From Buxus sempervirens (lineage: Eukaryota; Streptophyta; Magnoliopsida; Buxales; Buxaceae): a stretch of DNA of 64,000 nt. Under the pieces are notes generated by a model. That model did not search any database and had not been told where the DNA came from. It was given only the letters and a program-made list of their open reading frames with translations. Location of the stretch: the NCBI GenBank assembly GCA_947561395.2, contig OX387192.1, positions 35,609,520-35,673,519 of the forward strand, in the 5' to 3' direction. Below, one piece after another: positions 10,596 through 22,204 of the stretch. Position 1 is the stretch's first letter. The number at the start of each line of letters is the position of its first letter. The translations under genes were made by a program, and so were the position numbers.

Positions 10596-12467
10596 TCATG
10601 ATTCCAACTTTGACGAAGTAGATGGATTACTCGAGCCATTGCTTCTCAACAATTTCTCAATATCCACAATCTCTGCAACAAGAGGAAGTGGACGTTCAGG
10701 GATTGACGGAACTTGCAAGTCATTCTCCAATATCTTTGCAATCTGATCTATTGTTGGCCTAACACATGGATGTGGATGGGAAGCAAGAACAGCAACCAAT
10801 ACATATTTCTCCATGACTTCTGGCTCTCCCATCTCGGCCATTCCTTCTTCAATAACTTCTAATGCTCTCCATTCTCTCACCAGCAACCAAGCCCAATCAA
10901 TTACCAAAGAGGTCTCATTCTCATTAACATGTACAAGTGCCTTCCTCCCACTAAGGAGCTCGAGAAGTACAACCCCAAAGCTGTAAACATCACTCTTCTC
11001 AGTTAATTGCCCATATAAGGCATATTCGGGAGAAACATAGCCCAGAGTACCAGCCACCTTGGTGCTCAAATGTGATGTCCCCTCTGGTATAAACTTCGCC
11101 AACCCAAAATCTGCCAACTTAGCTTCAAATTTCTCGTCCAAGAGCAGATTACTTGCTTTGATATCTCGATGAATAATGCCTGGTTGTGCCCCACAATGCA
11201 AGTAAGCCAAACCTCTTGCCATCCCAACTGCAATCTTCTGACGAATTGGCCAACTGAGTTTTGTCTGACCCAATCCGAAAAGATGATCGTATAGGCTTCC
11301 ATTCTTCATCAAATCACACACAATCATCCTCTGGTGCCCTTCCAAAGGTGTACTAGCAGTACAATACCCTCTCAAAGCGACAAGGTTCACATGCCTTACG
11401 CTAGCAATAACCTCTACCTCATGTGCGAAGTTTTCATCACCAGCAGCAGAACAGTTCTTAAACCTCTTCACTGCGACCTCAGATCCATCTGCTAATAATA
11501 TTCCCTTGTAAACGTTACCGTAGCCTCCCCTTCCAATCATGTTTTCTCTTGAGAAATTATCCGTAGCATGTTTGATTTCCTCAAACGTGAACCTAACCAG
11601 ATTGGTTCTCTCACTAATCAACTGCAACCCCGAACCCAAAACCGAACTCTTCTCAATTATGAAAAATTTCTTCATCCTCCTCCATTTAAGACCCCTTTTC
11701 CAAAGAAACCAAATCCCTAAAACGAACCCCGACAAGCCAATACCGCAACCAACTAAAACCCCAACAACCAAACCCTTGCGACGAACCTGCCTCTTGGTGT
11801 AACGTTCCCAGGATGTACCGTTAAAGAACAGGCACCAGAAGGATTCTTCATGGAGGGGTCCGAAAGGATTAACCACAGCTCCAACATAAATAGAGGGAAG
11901 GGCACTACAAGTTGTCCTATTACCGATTTCAGGTTTGGTAAGATAAGACTCGCGAAGACTAGACAAGCTTTTGGTGCAAGAAGCACAAGCAGCACTGTTC
12001 TTAAGAGATTGATTGCAACTACGTCGAAGGTCATGAAGTGAGGATTCGGGAACCAATCTCTCGAACTGCGCTCGGGACGTAATGTTCTTACAACCTTCAT
12101 AGATCCAGCTGGCTTCGAAGCCGCAAAGAGACCGAACAGGGACGTCAGGGCCAACTCTATCGACGTAGGCTTGAAATTCTCGCGAACAGGATTGGGAGGC
12201 ATTGGGAGGAGGAAGAAAGAAGCCAGTGGTTCGAAGATATTCGGATTGAAGGACATGAATTATGCTGATAATGAGTTGACACCCCCTCGTCATGTCGAGA
12301 AATCCCGGTATAGGCGAGCCTACGAAATTTGTAAGAGCATCGATGTTGAACGGACAGGGGGCTTCGGCAAGTTTTTGACTCGAGACTTCAAAGGGGTTAA
12401 CGGAAGTGCAAGTTTGGAAACCGGGGAACACTAATCCGACCGAAACGAGGATGAAGAGAAAGAACAT
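10596..12467 (-). CDS. RKF3-like: RKF3-like receptor kinase, array copy 2
   Basis: Predicted plasma-membrane receptor Ser/Thr kinase of 623 residues, one exon. Order: signal peptide (1-22), cysteine-rich SPARK/RKF3-type ectodomain (about 38-212, with CGFEASWIYEGCKNIT and CASCTKSLSSL), membrane helix (232-256), kinase (about 305-581). Glycine loop GRGGYG 312-317, lysine K334, HRD 433-435 (RD type), DFG 453-455. The APE motif reads SPE (479-481), unlike the other complete copies. An upstream in-frame ATG at 12560 would add 31 residues before the signal peptide. The start at 12467 is preferred because it puts the hydrophobic segment at the N-terminus, as in copies 5 and 6. Nearly identical to copy 3. 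The family is recognised from motifs; no leucine-rich repeats are present. Confidence 0.9.
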   Translation of the reverse strand: MFFLFILVSVGLVFPGFQTCTSVNPFEVSSQKLAEAPCPFNIDALTNFVGSPIPGFLDMTRGCQLIISIIHVLQSEYLRTTGFFLPPPNASQSCSREFQAYVDRVGPDVPVRSLCGFEASWIYEGCKNITSRAQFERLVPESSLHDLRRSCNQSLKNSAACASCTKSLSSLRESYLTKPEIGNRTTCSALPSIYVGAVVNPFGPLHEESFWCLFFNGTSWERYTKRQVRRKGLVVGVLVGCGIGLSGFVLGIWFLWKRGLKWRRMKKFFIIEKSSVLGSGLQLISERTNLVRFTFEEIKHATDNFSRENMIGRGGYGNVYKGILLADGSEVAVKRFKNCSAAGDENFAHEVEVIASVRHVNLVALRGYCTASTPLEGHQRMIVCDLMKNGSLYDHLFGLGQTKLSWPIRQKIAVGMARGLAYLHCGAQPGIIHRDIKASNLLLDEKFEAKLADFGLAKFIPEGTSHLSTKVAGTLGYVSPEYALYGQLTEKSDVYSFGVVLLELLSGRKALVHVNENETSLVIDWAWLLVREWRALEVIEEGMAEMGEPEVMEKYVLVAVLASHPHPCVRPTIDQIAKILENDLQVPSIPERPLPLVAEIVDIEKLLRSNGSSNPSTSSKLES

Positions 12468-14290
12468 CTGATTGTTGCCTGGGATATATGGGAGTCTTTC
12501 AGTAGTTCGTCTGAGATGTCTGAGGGAGAATAATGGTGAATTGGTGACTGTTGAGGACATGAAAACCTTTGGGAGGTTTTGCTGTTTCTCTTGTTTGTAT
12601 CTTAAAAAATGAGGAGGAAAAAGAAAGCATTACTTTGAAATTTAGGGAGGACAATTATGGTGAGTTAGTAACTCTAGAAGATACGAAGACCTCTTCCTAG
12701 CATTCATCAGCTCTCTTCGTGGAAAAAAATTTTTGTAAGTTTGAATGTACCTATCAAAGTGGGCCGGCTAGATCTATGCCTTATTTCTTTCCTGCATGTT
12801 GCCTGTCACGAAACACAGTGATTGTAGGTTGATTTTGACTTTCTTTGCGTTGAATGATTTGATCACGATATCTTTCCGTAACGCCAGCAACAGTAATACA
12901 CGGCTCCGGAGTCTAAACGCAGTTAACCGCACGATAATTGAAGACTCGTTCTGCGTTTTTCGAGAATTGAAAGGCCTGGCAGATTGTCTTGCAAATTTTT
13001 CTCTAAACAGTAATACAGTTCTCCGAAGAATGATTTTTATTGTCGAATTTTTGCTTAGATGTACGTTAGTTTTAACGTAAATACATATTTTCTCTTTTTA
13101 TTGTAAAAAAAAAACCATTTCCCGTCGGATAAAAACAAAAAAAAAAAAAAAAAAGGAGAAAAAAGAAAATTCCAAGAGCCAATAAAAAAAAAAAGACAAA
13201 TACAACGCTTTTTTGTGGCACGGATAGTACCTTTAAAAGAAATTTATTGAACTCCAAAAGCGATAGTTAAATGGTCTGATGCGTCTCATCCTACCCACAA
13301 AAAAAAAAAAGTCTGATACGTCTCAAAAAAAAAAAAAAATTCTGATACGTCTCAAAAACTGATCCAAAGGCGAGTTGACTTTAAAATAAATCTTGTATCA
13401 CATGTGCTGGTTCCGGTAACAATCTAATCATGTAATTAATAATGAGGAAAAACAAAATAATTTCGCCTCTTTTTCAAAGTTGAGCGGGCAACTGTACTTA
13501 TCATCTAAAGAAATTTCCTGCACCGCACCCTCACACAATGACACAATGCATATGGATCCCACAAGCCATATTTTTTTCCATGCATTTTTTCATTGATGGA
13601 TCCCACATGCAATGTGTCTTTGATTGGATGTAGAAAATTTGGTGTAGATGATACAACCGAGCGTTTAAAAGCAGGAAAGCATCTTCCATTCTCAAATTGA
13701 TTTTTCAAAGAGATATCACCGTGACTTTGTTATTTGTTATTGTTGAAGATTTGATTCAACCATATGACAATTGAAGGACAAAATCAAGTTGAAAAACTAA
13801 TGAACTCTTGTGAGAAATGTGCAGAGAAAATAGAAGAAGTAAAAAGAATTCGTTATGAAGGAGAAGGTAAAAACTAACTTCAATTTCAGTTATATCAGTT
13901 GGTTACACTGTTTTGTAAAACAGTTTTCAATTCGTTAGTTTTGTATCTCTTTGCTGGGATTTTTCTAGAAGTTGTTGAATTAAAAAAAGAGAGATTCAAG
14001 AGAAAACAATACAGTTTTTGACAAGTTCTATAGAGTTCTTTCAAAGATTTTTGTTTGTTCTCCTTCTCCATCTATCTTGAAGGTTTTCTAATGGAGAAAC
14101 TGAGTACAAACAGAGCATTTGTGTGGGAGATACGCTGAAGTATTCATTACAAAAAGAGAAATCAAAATGGATGGAAGTGTCGTTGTTCAAGACCTGTAGT
14201 GATTCAGTTCTAAGTGATAAGAAAGTGAAGATTTCTTGGAATTAATAGAAATCTGCTGAGAAGTTAAGAGGTTCTTGACTGATTTGGTAG
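12468..14290. other. 5' flank of RLK copy 2
   Basis: Holds the presumed promoter and leader of copy 2. It matches the upstream flank of copy 3 (20367-22090) closely. It includes A-rich runs (13110-13350) and the block with GAGCGGGCAACTGTACTTATC (about 13487) that recurs throughout the array. From about 14040 it resembles 17280-17500 and 21900-22090. No gene is seen. Confidence 0.5.
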
Positions 14291-14925
14291 GAGGTTCTTG
14301 ACATATTAACGCCAGAGATGGTGCAAGCATGTGTCAGTGTTACAGATTGGTTAAGGACGAAATTAAGAGATCAAGAATATGAAGATGATCAACTTGCTGG
14401 AGACTTCGATGATTTGAATCTTGATGAATTTAGTCATCCAGATTAGTCTAAATTTTATTATATTTTTTGTAATTAAAGTTTAAGAACTTACTTTCTCTTT
14501 TTTTTTCTTTTAAACTGCAAATGAAATATAAATGAGCGGGTGCCAACCTAGTTGAGATATGCTCATACTATAGTGATGCAGTATTATTTGTGCAAATCAT
14601 TATGTATTATTTACAAAGTTATATTTGTACTTGTGATAATTAATTAATTTATATTTTTTTAGTAAAATATATACCAATATGTGTAAGATAATTTTATGAA
14701 TAATAAAAGTATTTTTCAGAATTTTTTGTGATTTTTTACTTTTTTTGGAATTTTTCTTGATTTTTAAAAAAATTCATTTTTTAATACCCTCGACCCGCTA
14801 ACTGGGGCATACCATGCCGGGCCAAGGGTATTTGCTAAACGAACTGCGCGTGCCGCGGCCCACCAAGCCCACGGCATGCCAGCCCATGCTAAACGGGCTG
14901 GCGAGTTTAGCACCCCCACAGGACC
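14291..14925 (+). mobile_element. 3' end of a hAT transposon with transposase C-terminus
   Basis: A final-exon fragment (14291-14448) encodes the end of a hAT-type transposase: LTPEMVQACVSVTDWLR, an acidic tail (EYEDDQLAGDFDDLN) and a stop. About 480 bp of non-coding 3' sequence follows, ending GTTTAGCACCCC. That matches the right end of the complete hAT element at 28310-29085. The 5' part and the left end are missing. The same fragment lies at 22205-22836, so it was duplicated with the block. The hAT assignment rests on the C-terminal pattern and on the shared terminus. Confidence 0.6.
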
Positions 14926-15127
14926 AGTGATGGGAGGTTGACTTTTTCTTTTTGGTAAGCAATTGGAGGAAAAAGAAAGCACTACTTTGAAATTTAGGGA
15001 GGACAATTATGGTAAGTTGCTAACTCTAGAGGACACGAAGACCTCTTCGTGGCATTCATTAGCTGTCTTTATTGAGAGAATTTTTTATAAGTTTGAACGT
15101 ACCTATTAAAGTAGGCCAGTTAGATCT
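14926..15127. other. Orphan copy of the RLK 5' flank
   Basis: About 14950-15127 matches the sequence just upstream of copies 2 (12610-12780) and 3 (20510-20680), but no RLK coding sequence follows. It is a stranded promoter-proximal fragment from an incomplete duplication, cut by the foldback element at 15128. Confidence 0.6.
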
Positions 15128-15514
15128 GCCCAAGATCCCCTATGAAGCAGGAAGGTACCCATGGTTTATACTGAGGTATCTTCGATTTATATTAGGGTAC
15201 CTTAGGTTTAGAAGGGGTACGTTAGGCTAATTTTGGTAACTGCATATGGCTTACCATGAGGGGATACCTTAGGCTTATATGGGAGTACCTTAGACTCACA
15301 TGAGGTACCCTAATATAAATCGAAACCTAAGATACCCTCATGTAAGTCTAAGGTACTCCCATATAAGCCTAAGGTACCCCCTCATAGTAAGCCATATGCA
15401 CTTACCAAAATTAGTCTAAGGTACCCCCTCTAAACCTAAGGTACCCAATATAAATCGAAGGTACCTCAGTATAAACTGAGGGTACCTTCCTGCTTCACAG
15501 AGGATCCTATTCCG
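15128..15514. mobile_element. Foldback MITE, Mutator-like, 387 bp
   Basis: Two long arms (about 15138-15310 and 15318-15505) are inverted copies that would fold into a near-perfect hairpin. Arm motifs include GAAGCAGGAAGGTACC and its complement. The 9-bp direct repeat GTTAGATCT flanks it (15119-15127 and 15515-15523). The related uninterrupted flanks at 12765 and 20665 carry one such site, with GGCTAGATCT or GGTTAGATCT. A 9-bp duplication points to a Mutator-type transposase acting in trans. No frame is present. Transcription would give long double-stranded RNA. Confidence 0.75.
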
Positions 15515-15530
15515 GTTAGATCTATGCCAT

Positions 15531-17272
15531 TTTTTCAAAGTTGAGCGGGCAACTGTACTTATCATCTACAGAAATTTCCTGCACCTCACCCTCCCACAAG
15601 CCATTTTTTTTTTCAAGAATTTTTTCATTGGTGAGTCCACATGCACTGTGTCTTGATTGAATATAGGAAATTTGTTGTAGATGATACAGCCGAGCATTTA
15701 AAAGCAAGCAAGCATCTTCCATTCTCAGATTGATTTTTCAAAGAGGTATCATCGTGACTTCGTTATTGTTGAAGATTTGAATCAACCATATGACAATTGA
15801 ATGACAAAATCAAGTTGAAAAACTAATGAACTCTTATGAGAAATGTGCAAAGAAAATAGAAGAAGTAAAAAAGAATTTGTTATTAAGGGTAAGATGGACT
15901 TTTTACCTAAGTTGGTTAAAACTAATTTCAATTTCACTTATATCACTTGATTACCCTGTTTTGTAAAACAGTTTTCAGCTAAAACGCTAATTAGTTTTGT
16001 ATCTCTTTGCTGAGATTTTTCTAGAAGTTGCTGAATGAAGAAAAAGAGAGATTCAAGAGAGAACAAGACAAATTCTAATCATGTAATTAAACCCACTGAC
16101 TAATGAGGAAAAACAAAATAATGTTCACTTCTTTTTTCAAAGTTGAGCGGGCAACTGTACTTATCATCTACAGAAATTTCCTGCACCTCACCCTCCCACA
16201 AGCCATTTTTTTTTTCAAGAATTTTTTCATTGGTGGGTCCACATGCACTGTGTCTTGATTGAATATAGGAAAATTGTTGTAGATGATACAGCCGAGCGTG
16301 TAAAAGCAAGCAAGCATCTTCCATTCTCAGATTGATTTTTCAAAGAGGTATCATCGTGACTTCGTTATTGTTGAAGATTTGAATCAACCATATGACAATT
16401 GAATGACAAAATCAAGTTGAAAAACTAATGAACTCTTATGAGAAATGTGCAAAGAAAATAGAAGAAGTAAAAAAGAATTTGTTATTAAGGGTAAGATGGA
16501 CTTTTTACCTAAGTTGGTTAAAACTAATTTCAATTTCACTTATATCACTTGATTACCCTGTTTTGTAAAACAGTTTTCAGCTAAAACGCTAATTAGTTTT
16601 GTATCTCTTTGCTGAGATTTTTCTAGAAGTTGCTGAATGAAGAAAAAGAGAGATTCAAGAGAGAACAAGACAAATTCTAATCATGTAATTAAACCCACTG
16701 ACTAATGAGGAAAAACAAAATAATGTTCACTTCTTTTTTCAAAGTTGAGCGGGCAACTGTACTTATCATCTACAGAAATTTCCTGCACCTCACCCTCCCA
16801 CAAGCCATTTTTTTTTTCAAGAATTTTTTCATTGGTGGGTCCACATGCACTGTGTCTTGATTGAATATAGGAAAATTGTTGTAGATGATACAGCCGAGCG
16901 TGTAAAAGCAAGCAAGCATCTTCCATTCTCAGATTGATTTTTCAAAGAGGTATCATCGTGACTTCGTTATTGTTGAAGATTTGAATCAACCATATGACAA
17001 TTGAATGACAAAATCAAATTGAAAAACTAATGAACTCTTATTAGAAATGTGCAAAGAAAATAGAAGAAGTAATAAAGAATTTGTTATTAAGGTAAGATGG
17101 ACTTTTTACCTAAGCTGGTTAAAACTAATTTCAATTTCACTTATATCACTTGATTACCCTGTTTTGTAAAACAGTTTTCAGCTAATTAGTTTTGTATCTC
17201 TTTGCTGAGATTTTTCTAGAAGTTGCTGAATTAAGAAAAAGAGAGATTCAAGAGAGAACAAGACAAATTCTA
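15531..17272. repeat. Tandem triplication of a 602-bp unit
   Basis: Three head-to-tail copies begin near 15531, 16133 and 16735. Landmarks such as CAAAGTTGAGCGGGCAAC recur at exactly 602-bp spacing (15536, 16138, 16740). Copies 1 and 2 are nearly identical, and copy 3 has small changes. Each contains a short minus-strand frame (MEDACLLL..., 66-74 codons) with no recognisable domain. Single diverged copies of the unit lie upstream of RLK copies 2 (about 13480-14040) and 3 (about 21360-21920). The third copy continues into sequence shared with those. Confidence 0.85.
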
Positions 17273-18494
17273 GGGAGTTTTTCTTAGAGATTTTTGTTTA
17301 TTCTCCCTCTCCATCTATCTTGAAGGTTTTCTAATGCAGAAAGTAAGTACAAACAGAGCATTTGTGTGGGAGACATGCTGAAATATCCATTACAAAAAGA
17401 GAAATCAAAATGGATGGAAGTGTTGCTGTTCGGGAGCTGTGGTGATTCAGTTCTGAGTGATAAGAAAATGAAGATTTCTTGGAATAGAAATCAGCTGAGA
17501 AGTTAAGAGGTTCTTGACTGATTTGCTGGGATTTTGGTGAAAGAAATCAGAAAATCAGTTGGTGTCTCTAATTGGTTTGGTGGAATCCAAACCTTTGAGA
17601 AGTCTTGTGGATTCCAAGACTTGTATAGAGATATCAAGGTGCTGTATTAAGTGAGGTAACAATGTTAAAATTCTGAAACATTGCACTTTTTTACTATAGT
17701 GGATTGATTTCTCAGGTTGGTCTCCTCAATTAGACCCGAGGTTTTTCCTAGATATAATTCTAGGTCTGATTTTGAACCTCCAAATATATTTCCCCCATCA
17801 GCAGTGATCCATCATGTCCATTTTTTGATTGTTTTCATTAATTACCAGGAGGCACTGGATTTGCGTTGAGTTCCCATCTCAAATGGGCTTGTTTTGTTTT
17901 TTGTTTTTGTCAAATTAATATTTATATCTACGCTGTTTTACCTTAAATTTTTTTGTTTTTCCAATCATTATGCAGCTCCCCTTCCGTTTATTTTTCATAG
18001 AACAAGCCCTCCACCATTGTTCTAGTGGACAGAATAAGACCTTCCACCATTTGAAATGGTTCTCGGGTTCGGAAGTTCTTCCAAATGGAATAAGACGTTG
18101 TTATGATTTATCATCTTTTCAACCATCAAAACAATAAAGAGGGGAAAGATAATGTAAGCCTGGTCATAAGATAATTCGTTTGTTTTGGAAAATACATTAT
18201 TCGGACAAACGGGAACATGAATGCTAAAGGTGAATCCAATTAATAATGTCCTCGAGAAATAATTTTCCTCGTGTTCCATGTTCGACAGTGAGAAATACAA
18301 AACGCCCATTAATGAGAAATGTACATTTTATAAGAAAATTATGATTCCAACTCTACAACTTTATAGCTTTTTTTTATTTATTTATAACTTTATAGAATTT
18401 TATAGCTCATACAATAAACAAAGACGCTGCTACTGCGTAATCCTTCACTTATCATTAAAAACTTTTCATCCATCATACTTTTTACAAAACCAAA
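17273..18494. other. Spacer and 3' flank of RLK copy 3
   Basis: About 17273-17560 repeats the block at 14040-14290. About 17800-18494 matches the 3' flank of copy 2 (9890-10595). No gene is seen. Confidence 0.5.
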
Positions 18495-20366
18495 TCATGA
18501 TTCCAACTTTAACAAAGCAGATGGATTACCCGAGCCCCAGCTTCTCAACAATTTCTCAATATCCACAATCTCTGCAACAAGAGGAAGTGGACATTCAGGG
18601 ATTGACGAAACTTGCAAGTCAGTCTCCAATATCTTTGCAATCTGATCTATTGTTGGCCTAACACATGGATGTGGATGGGAAGCAAGAACAGCAACCAATA
18701 CGTATTTCTCCATGACTTCTGGCTCTCCCATCTCGCCCATTCCTTCTTCAATAACTTCCAATGCTCTCCCTTCTCTCACCAGCGACCAAGCCCAATCAGT
18801 CACCAAAGAGGTCTCATTCTCATTAACATGTACGAGCGCCTTCCTCTCACTCAAGAGCTCGAGAAGTACAACCCCAAAGCTGTAAACATCACTCTTCTCA
18901 GTTAATTGCCCATATAAGGCATATTCGGGAGCAACATAGCCCAGAGTACCAGCCACCTTGGTGCTCAGATGTGATGTCCCCTCCGGCGTAAACTTCGCCA
19001 ATCCAAAATCTGCCAACTTAGCTTCAAATTTCTCGTCCAAGAGCAGATTACTTGCTTTGATATCTCGGTGAATAATGCCTGGCTGTGCCCCACAATGCAA
19101 GTAAGCCAAACCTCTTGCCATCCCAACTGCAATCTTCTGACGAATTGGCCAACTGAGTTTTGTCTGACCTGATCCGAAAAGATGATCGTACAGGCTTCCA
19201 TTCTTCATCAAATCGCACACAATCATCCTCTGGTGCCCTTCCAAAGGTGTACTAGTAGTACAATACCCTCTCAAAGCGACAAGGTTCACATGCCTTACGC
19301 TAGCAATAACCTCTACCTCATGTGCGAAGTTTTCATCACCAGCAGCAGAACAGTTCTTAAACCTCTTCACTGCGACCTCAGATCCATCTGCTAATAATAT
19401 TCCCTTGTAAACGTTACCGTAGCATCCCCTTCCAATCATGTTTTCTCTTGAGAAATTATCCGTAGCATGTTTGATTTCCTCAAACGTGAACCTAACCAGA
19501 TTGGTTCTCTCACTAATCAATTGCAACCCTGAACCCGAAACAGAACTCTTCTCAATTATGAAAACTTTCTTCATCCTCCTCCATTTAAGACCCCTTTTCC
19601 AAAGAAACCAAATCCCTAAAACTAAACCCAACAAGCCAATACCGCAGCCAACTACAACCCCAACAACCAAACCCTTGCGACGAACCCGCCTCTTGGAGTA
19701 ACGTTCCCAGGATGTACCGTTAAAGAACAGGCACCAGAAGGATTCTTCATGGAGGGGTCCGAAAGGATTAACCACAGCTCCAACATAAATAGAGGGAAGG
19801 GCACTACAAGTTGTACTATTACCGATTTCAGGTCTGGTAAGATAAGACTCGCGGAGAATAGACAAGCTTTTGGTGCAGGAAGCACAAGCAGCACTGTCCT
19901 TAAGAGAATGATTGCAACTACGTCGAAGGTCGTGAAGCGAGGATTCGGGAACCAGTCTCTCGAACTGCGCTCGGGACGTAATGTTCTTACAACCTTCATA
20001 GATCCAGTTGGCTTCGAAGCCACAAAAGGACCGAACAGGGACGTCAGGGCCAAGTCTATTGACGTGGGCTTGAAATGCTCGCGAACAGGATTGGGAAGCA
20101 TTGGGAGGAGGAAGAAAGAAGCCAGTGGTTCGAAGATATTCGGATTGAAGGACATGAATTGTGCTGATAATGAGTTGACACTCCTCCGTCAAGTCGTAAA
20201 ATCCCGGTATAGGTGAGCCTAAGAAATTTGCAAGAGCATCGATGTTGAACGGACAAGGGGCTTCGGCAAGTTTTTGACTCGAGACTTCAAAGGGGTTAAC
20301 GGAAGTGCAAGTTTGGAAACCGGGGAACACTAATCCAACCGAAACGAGGATGAAGAGAAAGAACAT
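18495..20366 (-). CDS. RKF3-like: RKF3-like receptor kinase, array copy 3
   Basis: Same 623-residue layout as copy 2: signal peptide 1-22, SPARK/RKF3-type cysteine-rich ectodomain about 38-212, membrane helix 232-256, kinase about 305-581. The glycine loop reads GRGCYG, with a cysteine at a variable position, so the GxGxxG pattern holds. K334, HRD 433-435, DFG 453-455 and APE 479-481 are present, so an active RD kinase is expected. The upstream in-frame ATG at 20459 gives the same 31-residue extension as in copy 2 and is not preferred. The two proteins differ at scattered positions (for example LSERKAL versus LSGRKAL, and the extreme C-terminus). Copies 2 and 3 are probably the product of a recent duplication. 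Confidence 0.9.
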   Translation of the reverse strand: MFFLFILVSVGLVFPGFQTCTSVNPFEVSSQKLAEAPCPFNIDALANFLGSPIPGFYDLTEECQLIISTIHVLQSEYLRTTGFFLPPPNASQSCSRAFQAHVNRLGPDVPVRSFCGFEANWIYEGCKNITSRAQFERLVPESSLHDLRRSCNHSLKDSAACASCTKSLSILRESYLTRPEIGNSTTCSALPSIYVGAVVNPFGPLHEESFWCLFFNGTSWERYSKRRVRRKGLVVGVVVGCGIGLLGLVLGIWFLWKRGLKWRRMKKVFIIEKSSVSGSGLQLISERTNLVRFTFEEIKHATDNFSRENMIGRGCYGNVYKGILLADGSEVAVKRFKNCSAAGDENFAHEVEVIASVRHVNLVALRGYCTTSTPLEGHQRMIVCDLMKNGSLYDHLFGSGQTKLSWPIRQKIAVGMARGLAYLHCGAQPGIIHRDIKASNLLLDEKFEAKLADFGLAKFTPEGTSHLSTKVAGTLGYVAPEYALYGQLTEKSDVYSFGVVLLELLSERKALVHVNENETSLVTDWAWSLVREGRALEVIEEGMGEMGEPEVMEKYVLVAVLASHPHPCVRPTIDQIAKILETDLQVSSIPECPLPLVAEIVDIEKLLRSWGSGNPSALLKLES

Positions 20367-22097
20367 CTGATTGTTGCCTGGGATATATGGGAGTCTTTCA
20401 GTAGTTCGTCTGAGATGTCTGAGGGAGAATAATGGTGAATTGGTGACTGTTGAGGACATGAAAACCTTTGAGAGCTTTTGTTGTTTCTCTTGTTTGTATC
20501 TTTAAAAATGAGGAGGAAAAAGAAAGCATTACTTTGAAATTTAGGGAGGACAATTATGGTGAGTTGGTAACTCTAGAAGACACGAAAAACTCTTCGTAGC
20601 ATACATCAGCTGTCTTCGTTGAAAGAATTTTTTGTAAGTTTGAATGTACCAATCATAGTGGGCCGGTTAGATCTATGCCTTATTTCTTTCATGCATGTAT
20701 GCCTGTCTGTCACAGAACTCAGTGATTGCAGGTTGACTTTTATTTTCTTTACGTTGAATGATTTGATCACGGTATCTTTCCGTGACGCCAGCAACAATAA
20801 TACACGGCTCCTGAGTCTGAACGCAGTTAGCCGCATGATAATTGAAGACTCGTTCTGCGTTTTACGAGAACTGAAAGGCCTGTCAGATTGTCTTGCAAAT
20901 TTCTCTCTAAACAGTAATACAGGGCTACGAAGAATGATTTTTATGGTTGAATTTTTGCTTAGATGTACGTTAGTTTTAACGTAAATACATATTTTCTCTT
21001 TTTACTGTTAAAAAAAAAACCAGTTCCCGTCGGAGAGAAAAAAAAAAAAAAGGAAAAAAAAGAAAATTCCAAGAGTCAATAAAAAAAAGGACAAATACAA
21101 CGCTTTTTTGTGGTACGGATAGTACCTTTTAAAAAAAATTATTAAGTCCAAAAGCGATTGTTAAATGGTCAGATACGTCTCATTTCTGTCAAAAAAAAAA
21201 GAGTCTGATACGTCTAAAAAAAAAAAGAAAAAAAAATCTGACACGTCTCAAAAACTGATCCAAAGGCGAGTTGACTTTAAAAAAAATTTTGTATCACATG
21301 TGCTGGTTCCGGTAACAATCTAGTCATGTAATTAATACTGAGGAAAAACAAAATCCTGTTCGCCTCTTTTTCAAAGTTGAGCGGGCAGCTGTACTTATCA
21401 TCTACAGAAATTTCCTGCACCTCACCCTCACACAATGCATATGGGTCCCACAAGCCATATTTTTTTCCATGAATTTTTTTCATTGGTGGGTCCCACATGC
21501 AATGTGTCTTGATTGAATGCAGGAAATTTGGTTTAGATGATACGGCCGAGCGTTTAAAAGCCGGACAGCATCTTCCATTCTCAGATTGATTTTTCAAAGA
21601 GATATCACCGTGAATTTGTTATCTGTCATTGTTGAAGATTTGATTCAACCATATGACAATTGAAGGACAAAATAAGTTTGAAAAACTAATGAACTCTTGT
21701 GAGAAATGTGCAGAGAAAATAGAAAAAGTAAAAAGAATTTGTTATAAAGGACGAGGTAAAAACTAACTTCAATTTCAGTTATATCAGTTGGTTACTTTGT
21801 TTTGTAAAATAGTTTTCAGTTAGTTAGTTTTGTATCTCTTTGCTGCGATTTTTCTGGAAGTTGTTGAATTAAGAAAAGAGAGATTCAAGAGAAAACAATA
21901 CAGTTTTTGACAAGTTCTTTAGAGTTCTTCTCAAAGATTTTTGTTTGTTCTCCTTCTCCATCTATCTTGAAGGTTTTCTAATGGAAAAAGTGAGTACAAA
22001 CAGAGCATTTGTGTGGGAGATACGCTGAAGTATTCATTACAAAAAGAGAAATCAAAATGGATGGAAGTGTTGCTGTTCAAGACATGTGGTGATTGAG
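20367..22097. other. 5' flank of RLK copy 3
   Basis: Closely matches 12468-14200 upstream of copy 2, including the A-rich tracts and the recurring GAGCGGGCAGCTGTACTTATC block near 21379. The presumed promoter and leader of copy 3 lie here. No gene is seen. Confidence 0.5.
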
Positions 22098-22190
22098 TAG
22101 GGGTGCAACTTGGTCCAGTTAAAACCAAACCCGAACCGACACAAACCGACTTCGGTTTTTATAATATTTGGTTCGGTTTTTATAATATTT
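22098..22190. mobile_element. Fragment of a hAT MITE
   Basis: Begins TAGGGGTGCAACTTGGTCC and continues with GGTTCGGTTTTTATAAT motifs. This is the left end of the MITE family found nearly complete at 34203-37100. It is truncated on the right. Confidence 0.55.
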
Positions 22191-22204
22191 GACTAATTTG
22201 CTGG

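Noticed and set aside
15522..16926. Three near-identical small frames (MEDACLLL...) as a small-protein gene family
   Set aside because: They lie in a tandemly repeated spacer, have no recognisable domain or signal, and are degenerate in the single-copy versions upstream of RLK copies 2 and 3.
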